This document shows, piece by piece, positions 1 through 7,145 of a DNA stretch of 26,283 nt; position 1 is the first letter of the stretch; every line of letters starts with the position of its first letter. The notes under the pieces were generated by a model that did no database searches, had not been told where the DNA came from, and saw nothing but the letters and a program-made list of their open reading frames with translations. Made by a program: the position numbers and the translations under genes. The DNA is from Serpentinimonas sp. (GTDB lineage: Bacteria > Pseudomonadota > Gammaproteobacteria > Burkholderiales > Burkholderiaceae_C): contig JALOSG010000008.1 of the NCBI GenBank assembly GCA_025458665.1, positions 1-26,283 of the forward strand. The letters run 5' to 3'.

Positions 1-495
1 CAGGTGCCGGTGCTCATGCTCACCGCCAAGGGCGACCCCATGGACCGCATCATCGGCCTGGAGCTGGGCGCCGACGATTACCTGCCCAAACCGTTCGAGC
101 CGCGCGAGCTGGTGGCCCGCCTGCAGACCGTACTGCGTCGCCGCGGTCCTGTCACCCCCTCGGAACCAGCGCCCGGACCCGCCGATGCAGTCATCCATTT
201 CGCCGACGGTCTCTCCATCGACCCGGCCCGCCGCAGCGTGGACTGCCTGGGGCAGCCGGTGCAACTCACCGGTACAGAGTTCGAGTTGCTGTTGCTGCTC
301 GCCCGCTCGCCGGGCAAGGTGTTCAGCCGTGACGACATCCTGAACCACCTGCGCGGCCACGAAGCCGATCTGTTTACCCGCGCGGTGGACATTGTGGTGA
401 GCCGCCTGCGCAAGAAGCTGGAGCCGCTTGAGGCCATCAAGACGCTGCGCAACGCCGGCTACCTCCTGGCCTTGCGCCGCAGCCCGCCGCCATGA
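1..495 (+). CDS. OmpR/PhoB-family response regulator, 5' end missing
   Basis: This is the C-terminal part of a two-component response regulator, open at the left window edge (the reading frame runs from base 1). What remains is the end of the receiver domain and a complete winged-helix DNA-binding domain. Counting from the first codon, the conserved receiver Thr is residue 8 (VLMLTAKG) and the conserved Lys is residue 30 (DDYLPKPF). The phosphoacceptor Asp lies outside the window. A linker rich in Pro and Ala follows, then the Trans_reg_C winged helix at about residues 72-158, with LTGTEFELL, the recognition helix region AVDIVVSRLRKKLE and the closing hairpin TLRNAGYLL. Its stop codon overlaps the start of the kinase gene in an ATGA, so the two are almost certainly co-translated partners. 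The target genes cannot be told from the sequence. Confidence 0.93.
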   Translation, partial: QVPVLMLTAKGDPMDRIIGLELGADDYLPKPFEPRELVARLQTVLRRRGPVTPSEPAPGPADAVIHFADGLSIDPARRSVDCLGQPVQLTGTEFELLLLLARSPGKVFSRDDILNHLRGHEADLFTRAVDIVVSRLRKKLEPLEAIKTLRNAGYLLALRRSPPP

Positions 496-1970
496 AGACG
501 CTGCAACGCTGGCTGGCAACCGTGCGCCGCTCACTCAAGCTGCGCCTCATGCTGGTGTTTCTGCTGCTCGCTGCCGCCATGGCAGTGACCTTCATCGGGG
601 GCGCGCGCCAGGCGTTCTCGGTAGGGTGGCGCGACGCGGCTCTACCCCTGCTGACCGACTACATAGACCGGCTGGCCGCCGAGGTGGGGGATCCGCCGCA
701 GGTGGCCCGCGCCGAGGCCCTGGTCGAACGTCTACCCATCACTGTCCGCATCGAGGGGCCGCGCATCCAGTGGCAGTCCCATGAAAACCTGGACGCGGTG
801 GACCACCGCCGCCCGGGCTGGCGGCAGGAAGGCTGGCCGCAGCGCCCGGCGGGTCAGCCCGGTGGTGAGCGGATGGACCGCGCGGAACGCCTGGAGCGCG
901 GCGGCTGGGTAGAGGACCGCGACTGGCAGCGCCTGCTGCAACGCCAGACGGCCGATGGGCACCTGCTGGAGTTCGGTATCCATGTGCGCACCTTCGAGCG
1001 GCGCGCGCAGTGGGTGGGCTGGACAGTAGGCGGCCTGCTGCTTCTCACCTTGCTGGCTTTCCTCTACGTGCGCCGGCTACTCCGGCCGCTGGAGGACATA
1101 CGGGCTGGTGCCGAAAGATTTGGCGCTGGCCACTTCGACCAGGACATCCCGGTGCGGCGCCCCGGCCAACCCGACGAGCTGGGGCAGCTGGCCGCGACCA
1201 TCAACACGATGGGCCGCGACATCCACCAGATGCTCGAGGCCAAGCGCGCCCTGCTGCTCGCCATCAGCCACGAGCTGCGCAGCCCGCTCACCCGTGCCCG
1301 GCTGCACGCCGAGTTGCTGCCCGACGACGGCCCGGAGAACGCCCAGCGTGACGCCTTGCTGCGCGACCTGCAGGAAATGGCCAGCCTCATCAGCGACCTG
1401 CTCGAAAGCGAACGGCTCAGTGCTGGGCAGAGCGGGGTGCACACCGCCCTGCACCGCGAGCCTGTGGTACTCGGCGCCCTGGCGCAGTCGGTGGTGGGGG
1501 AACTGGTGCTGCGGTACCCGCAGGCGGCGTCTGTGCAGGTGGTGCTGGAACCAGCCGAAGTGACGGCGGTGCTTGATGCCCAGCGCATCCGGCTGTTGCT
1601 GCGCAATCTGCTGGACAACGCCTTGCGCCACAGCACCAGCGACGGCGCAGGGCAACCCGCGCTGCGCGCGCCGCAATGCCGCATCTGCCTGCTTCCATCG
1701 GGCGATGTCAGCCTGGAGGTGCGCGACTGGGGCCCCGGCGTGCCTGCGGAGCAATTGGCCCGCTTGAGTGAGCCTTTCTACCGCCCCGACAGCGCCCGTA
1801 CCCGCGCCGCCGGCGGCGTGGGGCTAGGCCTTTACCTGTGCCGCCTGGTGGCGCAGGCCCACGGTGGAACGCTGGAACTGGACAACGCCCACCCCGGTTT
1901 GCGCGCCAGCGTTCTTCTGCCCGGTGCTGGTCTGGCCGATCCCGATGAACCAAGGGTTATCCCTAGGTAG
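492..1970 (+). CDS. Membrane sensor histidine kinase, partner of the upstream regulator
   Basis: A 492-residue inner-membrane sensor kinase expected to autophosphorylate and pass phosphate to the adjacent regulator. The first membrane helix lies at about residues 17-38 and the second at about 174-195. Between them is a periplasmic sensor of about 135 residues, with no recognisable fold and a Pro/Arg/Gly-rich middle. A HAMP domain follows (about 196-250). The HisKA dimerisation helix carries the phosphoacceptor His260 in AISHELRSPL. In the HATPase domain, N372 and N376 mark the N box (NLLDNALRH), DWGPGVP is the G1 box and GGVGLGLYL the G2 box. All catalytic motifs look intact. The general layout resembles CpxA/EnvZ-type kinases, but the stimulus is unknown. 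The start overlaps the regulator's stop by four bases. It ends just before a run of three TAG trinucleotides. Confidence 0.93.
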   Translation: MKTLQRWLATVRRSLKLRLMLVFLLLAAAMAVTFIGGARQAFSVGWRDAALPLLTDYIDRLAAEVGDPPQVARAEALVERLPITVRIEGPRIQWQSHENLDAVDHRRPGWRQEGWPQRPAGQPGGERMDRAERLERGGWVEDRDWQRLLQRQTADGHLLEFGIHVRTFERRAQWVGWTVGGLLLLTLLAFLYVRRLLRPLEDIRAGAERFGAGHFDQDIPVRRPGQPDELGQLAATINTMGRDIHQMLEAKRALLLAISHELRSPLTRARLHAELLPDDGPENAQRDALLRDLQEMASLISDLLESERLSAGQSGVHTALHREPVVLGALAQSVVGELVLRYPQAASVQVVLEPAEVTAVLDAQRIRLLLRNLLDNALRHSTSDGAGQPALRAPQCRICLLPSGDVSLEVRDWGPGVPAEQLARLSEPFYRPDSARTRAAGGVGLGLYLCRLVAQAHGGTLELDNAHPGLRASVLLPGAGLADPDEPRVIPR

Positions 1971-2052
1971 GTAGGCCCAGGGGGCGTGGGGTAATGCTTG
2001 CACTGTTTCCTAGAATGCAGCAGTTCCGCCCCGTTTCCACAGGAGTGCCCTA

Positions 2053-2577
2053 GTGCAAAAAAAGCAGGCCGCCGAGACCCAGGCTGCGCCCGAAGACAAG
2101 GTCCGCATCATCAAGAAGTACCCCAACCGGCGTCTGTACGACACCAATACTTCTTCCTACATCACGCTGGCCGAGGTGAAAACGCTGGTGTTGAACAACG
2201 AGCCGTTTTCCGTTCGCGACGCCAAGACCAACGACGACCTGACCCGCAGCATCTTGCTCCAGATCATTCTGGAAGAGGAAACGGCGGGCGTGCCCATCTT
2301 TTCCGAGCAGATGCTGGCCAATATCATCCGCTTCTACGGCCATGCCATGCAGGACTTCATGGGCTCCTACCTGGAGCGCAACCTGCAGAACTTCATGGAA
2401 ATGCAGAAAAAGATGGCCGAGCAGGTGCCCGGCATGTCGCCCGAGATGTGGAAGCAGTACATGTCGGTACAAAGCCCCATGCTCAACGGCATGATGGGCA
2501 ACTATTTCGACCAGTCCCACACCGCGCTGGCCCAGATGCAGGAGCAGATGCTGGCGGCTTTTGGCATCAAGCGCTGA
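2053..2577 (+). CDS. phaR: Polyhydroxyalkanoate synthesis regulator PhaR
   Basis: A 174-residue cytoplasmic regulator of polyhydroxyalkanoate (PHA) granule formation. In characterised relatives PhaR represses phasin and its own gene, and is released when it binds nascent PHA. The N-terminal PHB_acc_N DNA-binding domain is at about residues 15-75, with the hallmark IIKKYPNRRLYDT followed by SSYITLAEV. The accumulation-regulator repeats lie in about 85-140 (FSEQMLANIIRFYGHAM). The C-terminus is Met/Gln-rich. The start is GTG at 2053, chosen because a good AGGAG (2041-2045) sits seven bases upstream and the protein then begins close to the conserved domain. It stands alone between the kinase gene and rimO. 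No PHA synthase or phasin gene lies in the window, so it acts in trans. Confidence 0.93.
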   Translation: MQKKQAAETQAAPEDKVRIIKKYPNRRLYDTNTSSYITLAEVKTLVLNNEPFSVRDAKTNDDLTRSILLQIILEEETAGVPIFSEQMLANIIRFYGHAMQDFMGSYLERNLQNFMEMQKKMAEQVPGMSPEMWKQYMSVQSPMLNGMMGNYFDQSHTALAQMQEQMLAAFGIKR

Positions 2578-2585
2578 AAGCCGGC

Positions 2586-2611
2586 CCCGCCAGACCTGAG
2601 ACAATGGCGGG
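2586..2611 (+). promoter_or_regulatory. Hairpin and -10-like hexamer touching the rimO start
   Basis: A perfect 7-bp inverted repeat (CCCGCCA 2586-2592, TGGCGGG 2605-2611) with a 12-nt loop ends on the base before the rimO ATG. No Shine-Dalgarno sequence is visible there. GACAAT at 2600-2605 resembles a -10 element. If it is used, transcription would begin at or next to the ATG and give a leaderless message. No -35 match is visible, so the promoter reading is weak. The repeat itself is plain in the sequence. Confidence 0.35.
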
Positions 2612-4042
2612 ATGAGCGACACCATCTCCGCACCGCGCCCGGCTTCCACCAACGCACCCAAAGTGGGTTTTGTCAGCCTGGGCTGCCCCAAAGCCCTGAC
2701 CGACTCCGAACTCATCCTGACCCAGCTCAGCGCCGAGGGCTACCAGACCAGCAAGAGCTTCGAGGGTGCCGACCTGGTCATCGTGAACACCTGCGGCTTC
2801 ATCGATGAAGCGGTGAAGGAAAGCCTGGACACCATCGGCGAGGCACTGGCCGAAAACGGCCGCGTCATCGTGACCGGCTGCCTGGGTGCGCGCGAAGGCG
2901 AGGGCGGGGGCAATATGGTGCGCCAGATGCACCCCTCGGTGCTGGCGGTTACCGGGCCCCATGCCACCCACGAAGTCATGGAGGCGGTGCACACGCACCT
3001 GCCCAAGCCGCACGACCCGTTCGTGGACCTGATCCCTGCTGCGCGCAACGCCAGCACGGCCAACAACATTGAAGGTGTGGGCATCAAGCTCACGCCGCGC
3101 CACTACGCTTACCTCAAGATCAGTGAAGGGTGCAACCACCGCTGCACCTTCTGCATCATCCCCAGCATGCGCGGCGACCTGGTGAGCCGCCCTGTGGGCG
3201 ATGTGCTCACCGAGGCGCGCAAGCTCTTCGAGGGCGGTGTGAAGGAACTGCTGGTGGTGAGCCAGGACACCTCGGCCTACGGGGTCGATGTGCAGTACCG
3301 CACCGGCTTCTACGAAGGCCGCCCGGTAAAAACGCGCATGCTCGATCTGGTGCGTGCCCTGGGCGAGATTGCCCAGCCCTTTGGCGCCTGGGTGCGCTTG
3401 CATTACGTCTACCCGTACCCACATGTGGACGATGTGCTGCCGCTCATGGCCGAGGGCTTGTGTCTGCCTTACCTGGATGTGCCGTTCCAGCACAGCCACC
3501 CCGATGTGCTCAAGCGCATGAAGCGCCCGGCCAGCGGAGAACGCAACCTGGAGCGCCTGCAGCGCTGGCGCGAGGCGTGCCCCGAACTGGTGGTGCGCAG
3601 CACCTTCATTGCGGGCTTCCCCGGCGAAACCGAGGCCGAATTCCAGCACCTGCTGGACTTTGTACAGGAAGCCCAGATAGACCGCGCTGGCTGTTTTGCC
3701 TATTCCCCCGTGAATGGGGCTGTGGCCAACGAACTCCCCGGGGCCTTGCCTGCCGAGGTGCGCGAAGAACGCCGCGCCCGCTTCATGGCGGTGGCCGAAG
3801 CGGTATCGGCCGGGCGGCTGCAACGCCGCGTGGGCGCCACCATGCAGGTGTTGGTGGACAGCGCCCAGAGCCTGGGCAAGAAGGGCGGTGTGGGCAGGAC
3901 CTACGCCGATGCCCCCGAGATCGATGGCCTGGTGCAACTGCTGCCGGCAGAGAAGGCCAGCAAGACCTACCGCGCTGGCGAACTGATTCGCGCCCGCATT
4001 GTGGGGACGCAGGGCCACGACCTGGTGGGGCAGCCGGTTTGA
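2612..4042 (+). CDS. rimO: Ribosomal protein S12 methylthiotransferase RimO
   Basis: A 476-residue radical-SAM enzyme that adds a methylthio group to the conserved Asp of ribosomal protein S12. The N-terminal UPF0004 domain carries three cluster cysteines, C25 (SLGCPKALTD), C61 (NTCGFIDEA) and C90 (TGCLGARE). The radical SAM domain carries the CxxxCxxC triad C174, C178 and C181 (CNHRCTFCIIP). A TRAM RNA-binding domain closes the protein (about 405-474). The motif SLGCPKALTDSE is typical of RimO rather than the tRNA enzyme MiaB, which separates the two paralogues. The length fits the family, with about 16 extra Ser/Thr/Ala/Pro-rich residues before the first strand. The gene starts 34 bases after phaR and ends before a hairpin shared with the facing tRNA gene. 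Confidence 0.96.
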   Translation: MSDTISAPRPASTNAPKVGFVSLGCPKALTDSELILTQLSAEGYQTSKSFEGADLVIVNTCGFIDEAVKESLDTIGEALAENGRVIVTGCLGAREGEGGGNMVRQMHPSVLAVTGPHATHEVMEAVHTHLPKPHDPFVDLIPAARNASTANNIEGVGIKLTPRHYAYLKISEGCNHRCTFCIIPSMRGDLVSRPVGDVLTEARKLFEGGVKELLVVSQDTSAYGVDVQYRTGFYEGRPVKTRMLDLVRALGEIAQPFGAWVRLHYVYPYPHVDDVLPLMAEGLCLPYLDVPFQHSHPDVLKRMKRPASGERNLERLQRWREACPELVVRSTFIAGFPGETEAEFQHLLDFVQEAQIDRAGCFAYSPVNGAVANELPGALPAEVREERRARFMAVAEAVSAGRLQRRVGATMQVLVDSAQSLGKKGGVGRTYADAPEIDGLVQLLPAEKASKTYRAGELIRARIVGTQGHDLVGQPV

Positions 4043-4084
4043 TGGGCCACGGCAAACTGCTGTTGCCTGTTCCGTCCGGCCAAG

Positions 4085-4120
4085 AAAAAAGGCCTGTCAA
4101 CCTAAGTTGTACAGACCTTT
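4085..4120 (-). terminator. Intrinsic terminator of the tRNA-Leu gene
   Basis: The arms 4088-4097 and 4111-4120 pair over 10 bp with one G-T position. CAAC (4098-4101) and GTTG (4106-4109) extend the stem inward to a CTAA loop with one bulged base. Read on the - strand, the stem is followed at once by TTTTTT (4090-4085), the classic rho-independent form, 15 bases beyond the tRNA 3' end. It lies 45 bases past the rimO stop, so it may also stop rimO transcripts, although the T run on the + strand is only TTT. Confidence 0.8.
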
Positions 4121-4134
4121 GTTCGTATGATAGT

Positions 4135-4219
<85 letters not shown>

Positions 4220-4236
4220 ATTTCAGAGAAGCTAGA

Positions 4237-4265
4237 AGTATAGCTCAGAATTTTTGAGAAGAAAA
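4237..4265 (-). promoter_or_regulatory. Probable promoter of tRNA-Leu
   Basis: On the - strand TATACT (4242-4237) is a good -10 hexamer placed to start transcription about 11 bases before the mature tRNA. The -35 candidate at 17 bp spacing is only TTTTCT (4265-4260). The block is clearly AT-rich against its GC-rich surroundings. A weak divergent pair for rnr, TTCAGA (4222-4227) and CAGAAT (4245-4250) with 17 bp spacing, overlaps it on the + strand. Confidence 0.45.
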
Positions 4266-4270
4266 AACAC

Positions 4271-6595
4271 GTGAAAGAAAAAAATAACTTGCTGGACGAA
4301 TTCGAAGGGGTGGTCTCGGGCCACCGGGATGGCCACGGCTTCATCCTGCGCGACGACGGCCAGCCCGACATCTATCTGCCCTCCAACGAAATGAGGGCGG
4401 TGCTGCACAAGGACCGCGTGAAGGCGCGCATCGTGCGGCACGACCGCAAGGGCCGCCCCGAAGGCCGCGTCACCGAGATCATCGAACGCTCCAACCAGCC
4501 CATCATCGGGCGGCTGCTGCAGGAAAGCGGCGTCTGGCTGGTGGCCCCCGAAGACAAGCGCTACGGGCAGGATGTCCTCATTCCCAAGGGCGCTACCGGC
4601 TCGGCCAAGCCCGGGCAGGTGGTGGTGGTGGAGCTCATGGAGCCGCCCGCACTTTTTGGCCAGCCTGTGGGCCGCGTGAAAGAGGTGCTGGGCGAGATCG
4701 ACGACCCCGGCATGGAGATTGAGATTGCGGTGCGCAAATACGGTGTGCCGCATGTGTTCTCCGACGCCGCGCTGGCCGAAGCCCGTGCGCTGCCCGACAA
4801 GGTGCGCGCTTCCGACCGCAAAGGCCGCATCGACCTGACCGATGTGCCCCTGGTCACCATCGACGGCGAAGACGCCCGCGACTTTGACGATGCCGTGTAC
4901 TGCGAGCCTGCGCGGGTGGGCCGTGGCAAGGGCTGGCGCCTGCTGGTGGCCATTGCCGACGTGAGCCACTATGTGCAAACCGGCGCCCCCATCGATGTGG
5001 ATGCCTACGACCGCGCCACCAGCGTGTATTTCCCGCGCCGCGTCATTCCCATGCTGCCGGAGAAGCTCTCCAACGGCCTGTGTTCGCTCAACCCCGACGT
5101 GGACCGCCTGTGCATGGTCTGCGACATGCTCATCAATGCCAAAGGCGAGATCCACGCCTACCAGTTCTATCCGGCCGTCATGCACAGCCACGCCCGCTTC
5201 ACCTACACCGAAGTGGCGGCCATCCTGCAAAACACCCGCAGCCCGCAGGCCCAGCAGCGCAGCGCGCTGGTGCCGCACCTGCTCAACCTGCACGATGTGT
5301 TCCGCGCCTTGCTGGCGGCCCGTGGTCAGCGTGGCGCCATCGATTTCGAGACGGTGGAAACCCAGATCATCAGCGACGAGTCGGGCCGCATCGAGAAAAT
5401 CGTGCCGCGCACCCGCAACGATGCGCACCGCCTGATCGAGGAGGCCATGCTGGCGGCCAATGTGTGTTCGGCCGACTTCATCCTCTCCAGCAAGCACCTG
5501 GGGCTGTACCGTTCGCACGAAGGCCCCACGCCCGAGAAGATCGAGATCCTGCGCCAGTACCTCAAGGCCCTGGGCGTGCCGCAGAGCGTGAGCGACAGCC
5601 CGAGCCCCAAGGAATTCCAGCAGATTGCACACGCCACCCAGGACCGCCCGGACGCGCTGCAGGTGCACACCATGCTGTTGCGTTCCATGCAGCAGGCGGT
5701 GTATTCGCCGCACAACAGCGGGCATTTTGGCCTGGCGTTCGAGGCTTACACCCACTTCACCAGCCCCATCCGGCGCTACCCGGACTTGCTGGTGCACCGC
5801 GTCATCAAGGCCATCCTGGCCGAGCGCAAGTACCACCTGCCTGCGCTCCCTACCCCCGGCGAAGCACACGCCAAGCTGGCCAAGCGCATGGCCACCCGCG
5901 GCCCCTCTGCGGCCGAGAAAGCCAACAAGCCCGGCGGGCGTGTGAGCAGCGAGATGCTGGGCTGGGAAGCGGCCGGGCTGCACTGCAGCGCCAACGAGCG
6001 CCGCGCCGACGAGGCCAGCCGCGATGTGGAGGCCTGGCTCAAGTGCAAGTACATGCGCGAGCGCCTGGGCGAGGACTTTGGCGGCGTGGTCACTTCGGTC
6101 ACCAGTTTCGGGTTGTTTGTCACGCTCGACAGCCTCTATGTGGAGGGGCTGGTCCACATCACCGAACTGGGCGGGGAGTACTTCCGTTTCGACGAGGTGC
6201 GCCAGGAACTGCGCGGGGAGCGCACCGGCATACGCTATGCCCTCGGTTCGCGGGTACGGGTGCAGGTGAGCCGGGTGGACCTCGATGGCCGCCGCATCGA
6301 CTTCCGCCTGGTGCGCGACGAAGACGATGTGCTGGCCCGCGCCTTGCGCGACAAGGAGGGCGTTGGCGAGGGCGCCGCGCCCAAACGCGCCGCCAAGGCC
6401 GCACGGGGGCAGCGCGGCACGGCAGACCGGCATGCAGGTGCGGGTGGCAGTTCGGGTGTGGGTGGGGGGCTGGCGCCTTCGGTCGGCAAGAACGCGCGGT
6501 CATCCAGAGGCGGCGGCAGTGGCGGCGGGGGCGGAAGCGGCCCGGCGCGCAAAGGCGGGCAGGGCGGTGGGAAGTCCCGGAAAGGCAAGCGCTGA
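4271..6595 (+). CDS. rnr: Ribonuclease R, 3'-5' exoribonuclease
   Basis: A 774-residue processive 3'-5' exoribonuclease of the RNase II/RNB family, which degrades structured RNA and takes part in rRNA and tmRNA-linked quality control. In order it has cold-shock/OB domains (about 8-150), the RNB catalytic domain (about 185-520), an S1 domain (about 595-680, beginning GEDFGGVVTSV) and a basic tail. The metal-binding acidic residues are D198, D204, D206 and D207 in DGEDARDFDDAV, matching E. coli D272, D278, D280 and D281. The family signature HFTSPIRRYPDLLVHR is intact. Relative to E. coli the N-terminus is about 74 residues shorter, so the helix-turn-helix domain is absent. The last 90 or so residues are Gly/Lys/Arg-rich low complexity. 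The GTG at 4271 was chosen because the upstream bases hold the tRNA promoter and the protein begins just before the first OB strand. Confidence 0.95.
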   Translation: MKEKNNLLDEFEGVVSGHRDGHGFILRDDGQPDIYLPSNEMRAVLHKDRVKARIVRHDRKGRPEGRVTEIIERSNQPIIGRLLQESGVWLVAPEDKRYGQDVLIPKGATGSAKPGQVVVVELMEPPALFGQPVGRVKEVLGEIDDPGMEIEIAVRKYGVPHVFSDAALAEARALPDKVRASDRKGRIDLTDVPLVTIDGEDARDFDDAVYCEPARVGRGKGWRLLVAIADVSHYVQTGAPIDVDAYDRATSVYFPRRVIPMLPEKLSNGLCSLNPDVDRLCMVCDMLINAKGEIHAYQFYPAVMHSHARFTYTEVAAILQNTRSPQAQQRSALVPHLLNLHDVFRALLAARGQRGAIDFETVETQIISDESGRIEKIVPRTRNDAHRLIEEAMLAANVCSADFILSSKHLGLYRSHEGPTPEKIEILRQYLKALGVPQSVSDSPSPKEFQQIAHATQDRPDALQVHTMLLRSMQQAVYSPHNSGHFGLAFEAYTHFTSPIRRYPDLLVHRVIKAILAERKYHLPALPTPGEAHAKLAKRMATRGPSAAEKANKPGGRVSSEMLGWEAAGLHCSANERRADEASRDVEAWLKCKYMRERLGEDFGGVVTSVTSFGLFVTLDSLYVEGLVHITELGGEYFRFDEVRQELRGERTGIRYALGSRVRVQVSRVDLDGRRIDFRLVRDEDDVLARALRDKEGVGEGAAPKRAAKAARGQRGTADRHAGAGGSSGVGGGLAPSVGKNARSSRGGGSGGGGGSGPARKGGQGGGKSRKGKR

Positions 6596-6596
6596 C

Positions 6597-7145
6597 ATGC
6601 GTATTCTGTTGTTCCTGCTCGATACGCTTTTTTTCTTTCTGGTTGGCGCGGCGCTGCTGCGTGGCTGGATGAATTCGCGCCGCTTGCGCATGACGCAGCA
6701 GCCCGGTGTGTTCGTGGTGGCCATCACCGACTGGATTGTGGGTCCCATACGGCGCACTCTTCCACGCGGCTGGATGCAGGCCACCACCGACTGGGCCAGC
6801 TTTGTGGCCGCCGGTATCTTGGCGCTCCTGTACGCAGCCATAGCCCATGCCATGGTGGGCGGTATGTTGCCCGGGGTTCAGAACCTGGGCTACACCGTCA
6901 CCGTGCCTCTCATGGCGCTCATTTTCCTGGTGCGCACCGTGTTGCAAGGCCTCATGGTGCTGGCGCTGGTGTACGCCTTGCTGTCCTGGGTACAACCCCA
7001 CTCGCCCCTGCTCGATACCCTGGGTCGGCTGGTGGAGCCGGTACTGGCTCCCATCCGCCGCATCGTGCCCAGCATTGGCGGCGTAGACCTGTCGGTGCTG
7101 GTACTCATCATCTTGCTGCAGGTGGGCTTGATGCTGCTCGGCTGA
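6597..7145 (+). CDS. yggT: YggT-family inner membrane protein
   Basis: A 182-residue protein with about four hydrophobic helices (roughly residues 3-22, 64-86, 102-128 and 160-181). It has two copies of the YggT repeat, each with an Ile-Arg-Arg motif after a Pro: VGPIRRTLPRG near residues 48-58 and VLAPIRRIVPSIGG near 146-159. The family is linked to osmotic tolerance and potassium uptake in E. coli and to membrane organisation in other bacteria, but its biochemical role is unsettled. The ATG lies one base after the rnr stop, so translation is probably coupled to rnr. The last 38 bases are also the end of nnr on the other strand. The family assignment is firm and the function is not. Confidence 0.85.
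   Translation: MRILLFLLDTLFFFLVGAALLRGWMNSRRLRMTQQPGVFVVAITDWIVGPIRRTLPRGWMQATTDWASFVAAGILALLYAAIAHAMVGGMLPGVQNLGYTVTVPLMALIFLVRTVLQGLMVLALVYALLSWVQPHSPLLDTLGRLVEPVLAPIRRIVPSIGGVDLSVLVLIILLQVGLMLLG

Noticed and set aside
1998..2016. TTGCAC and TAGAAT as a promoter for phaR
   Set aside because: The two hexamers are only 7 bases apart, far from the 16-18 needed, and no other -35 fits TAGAAT.
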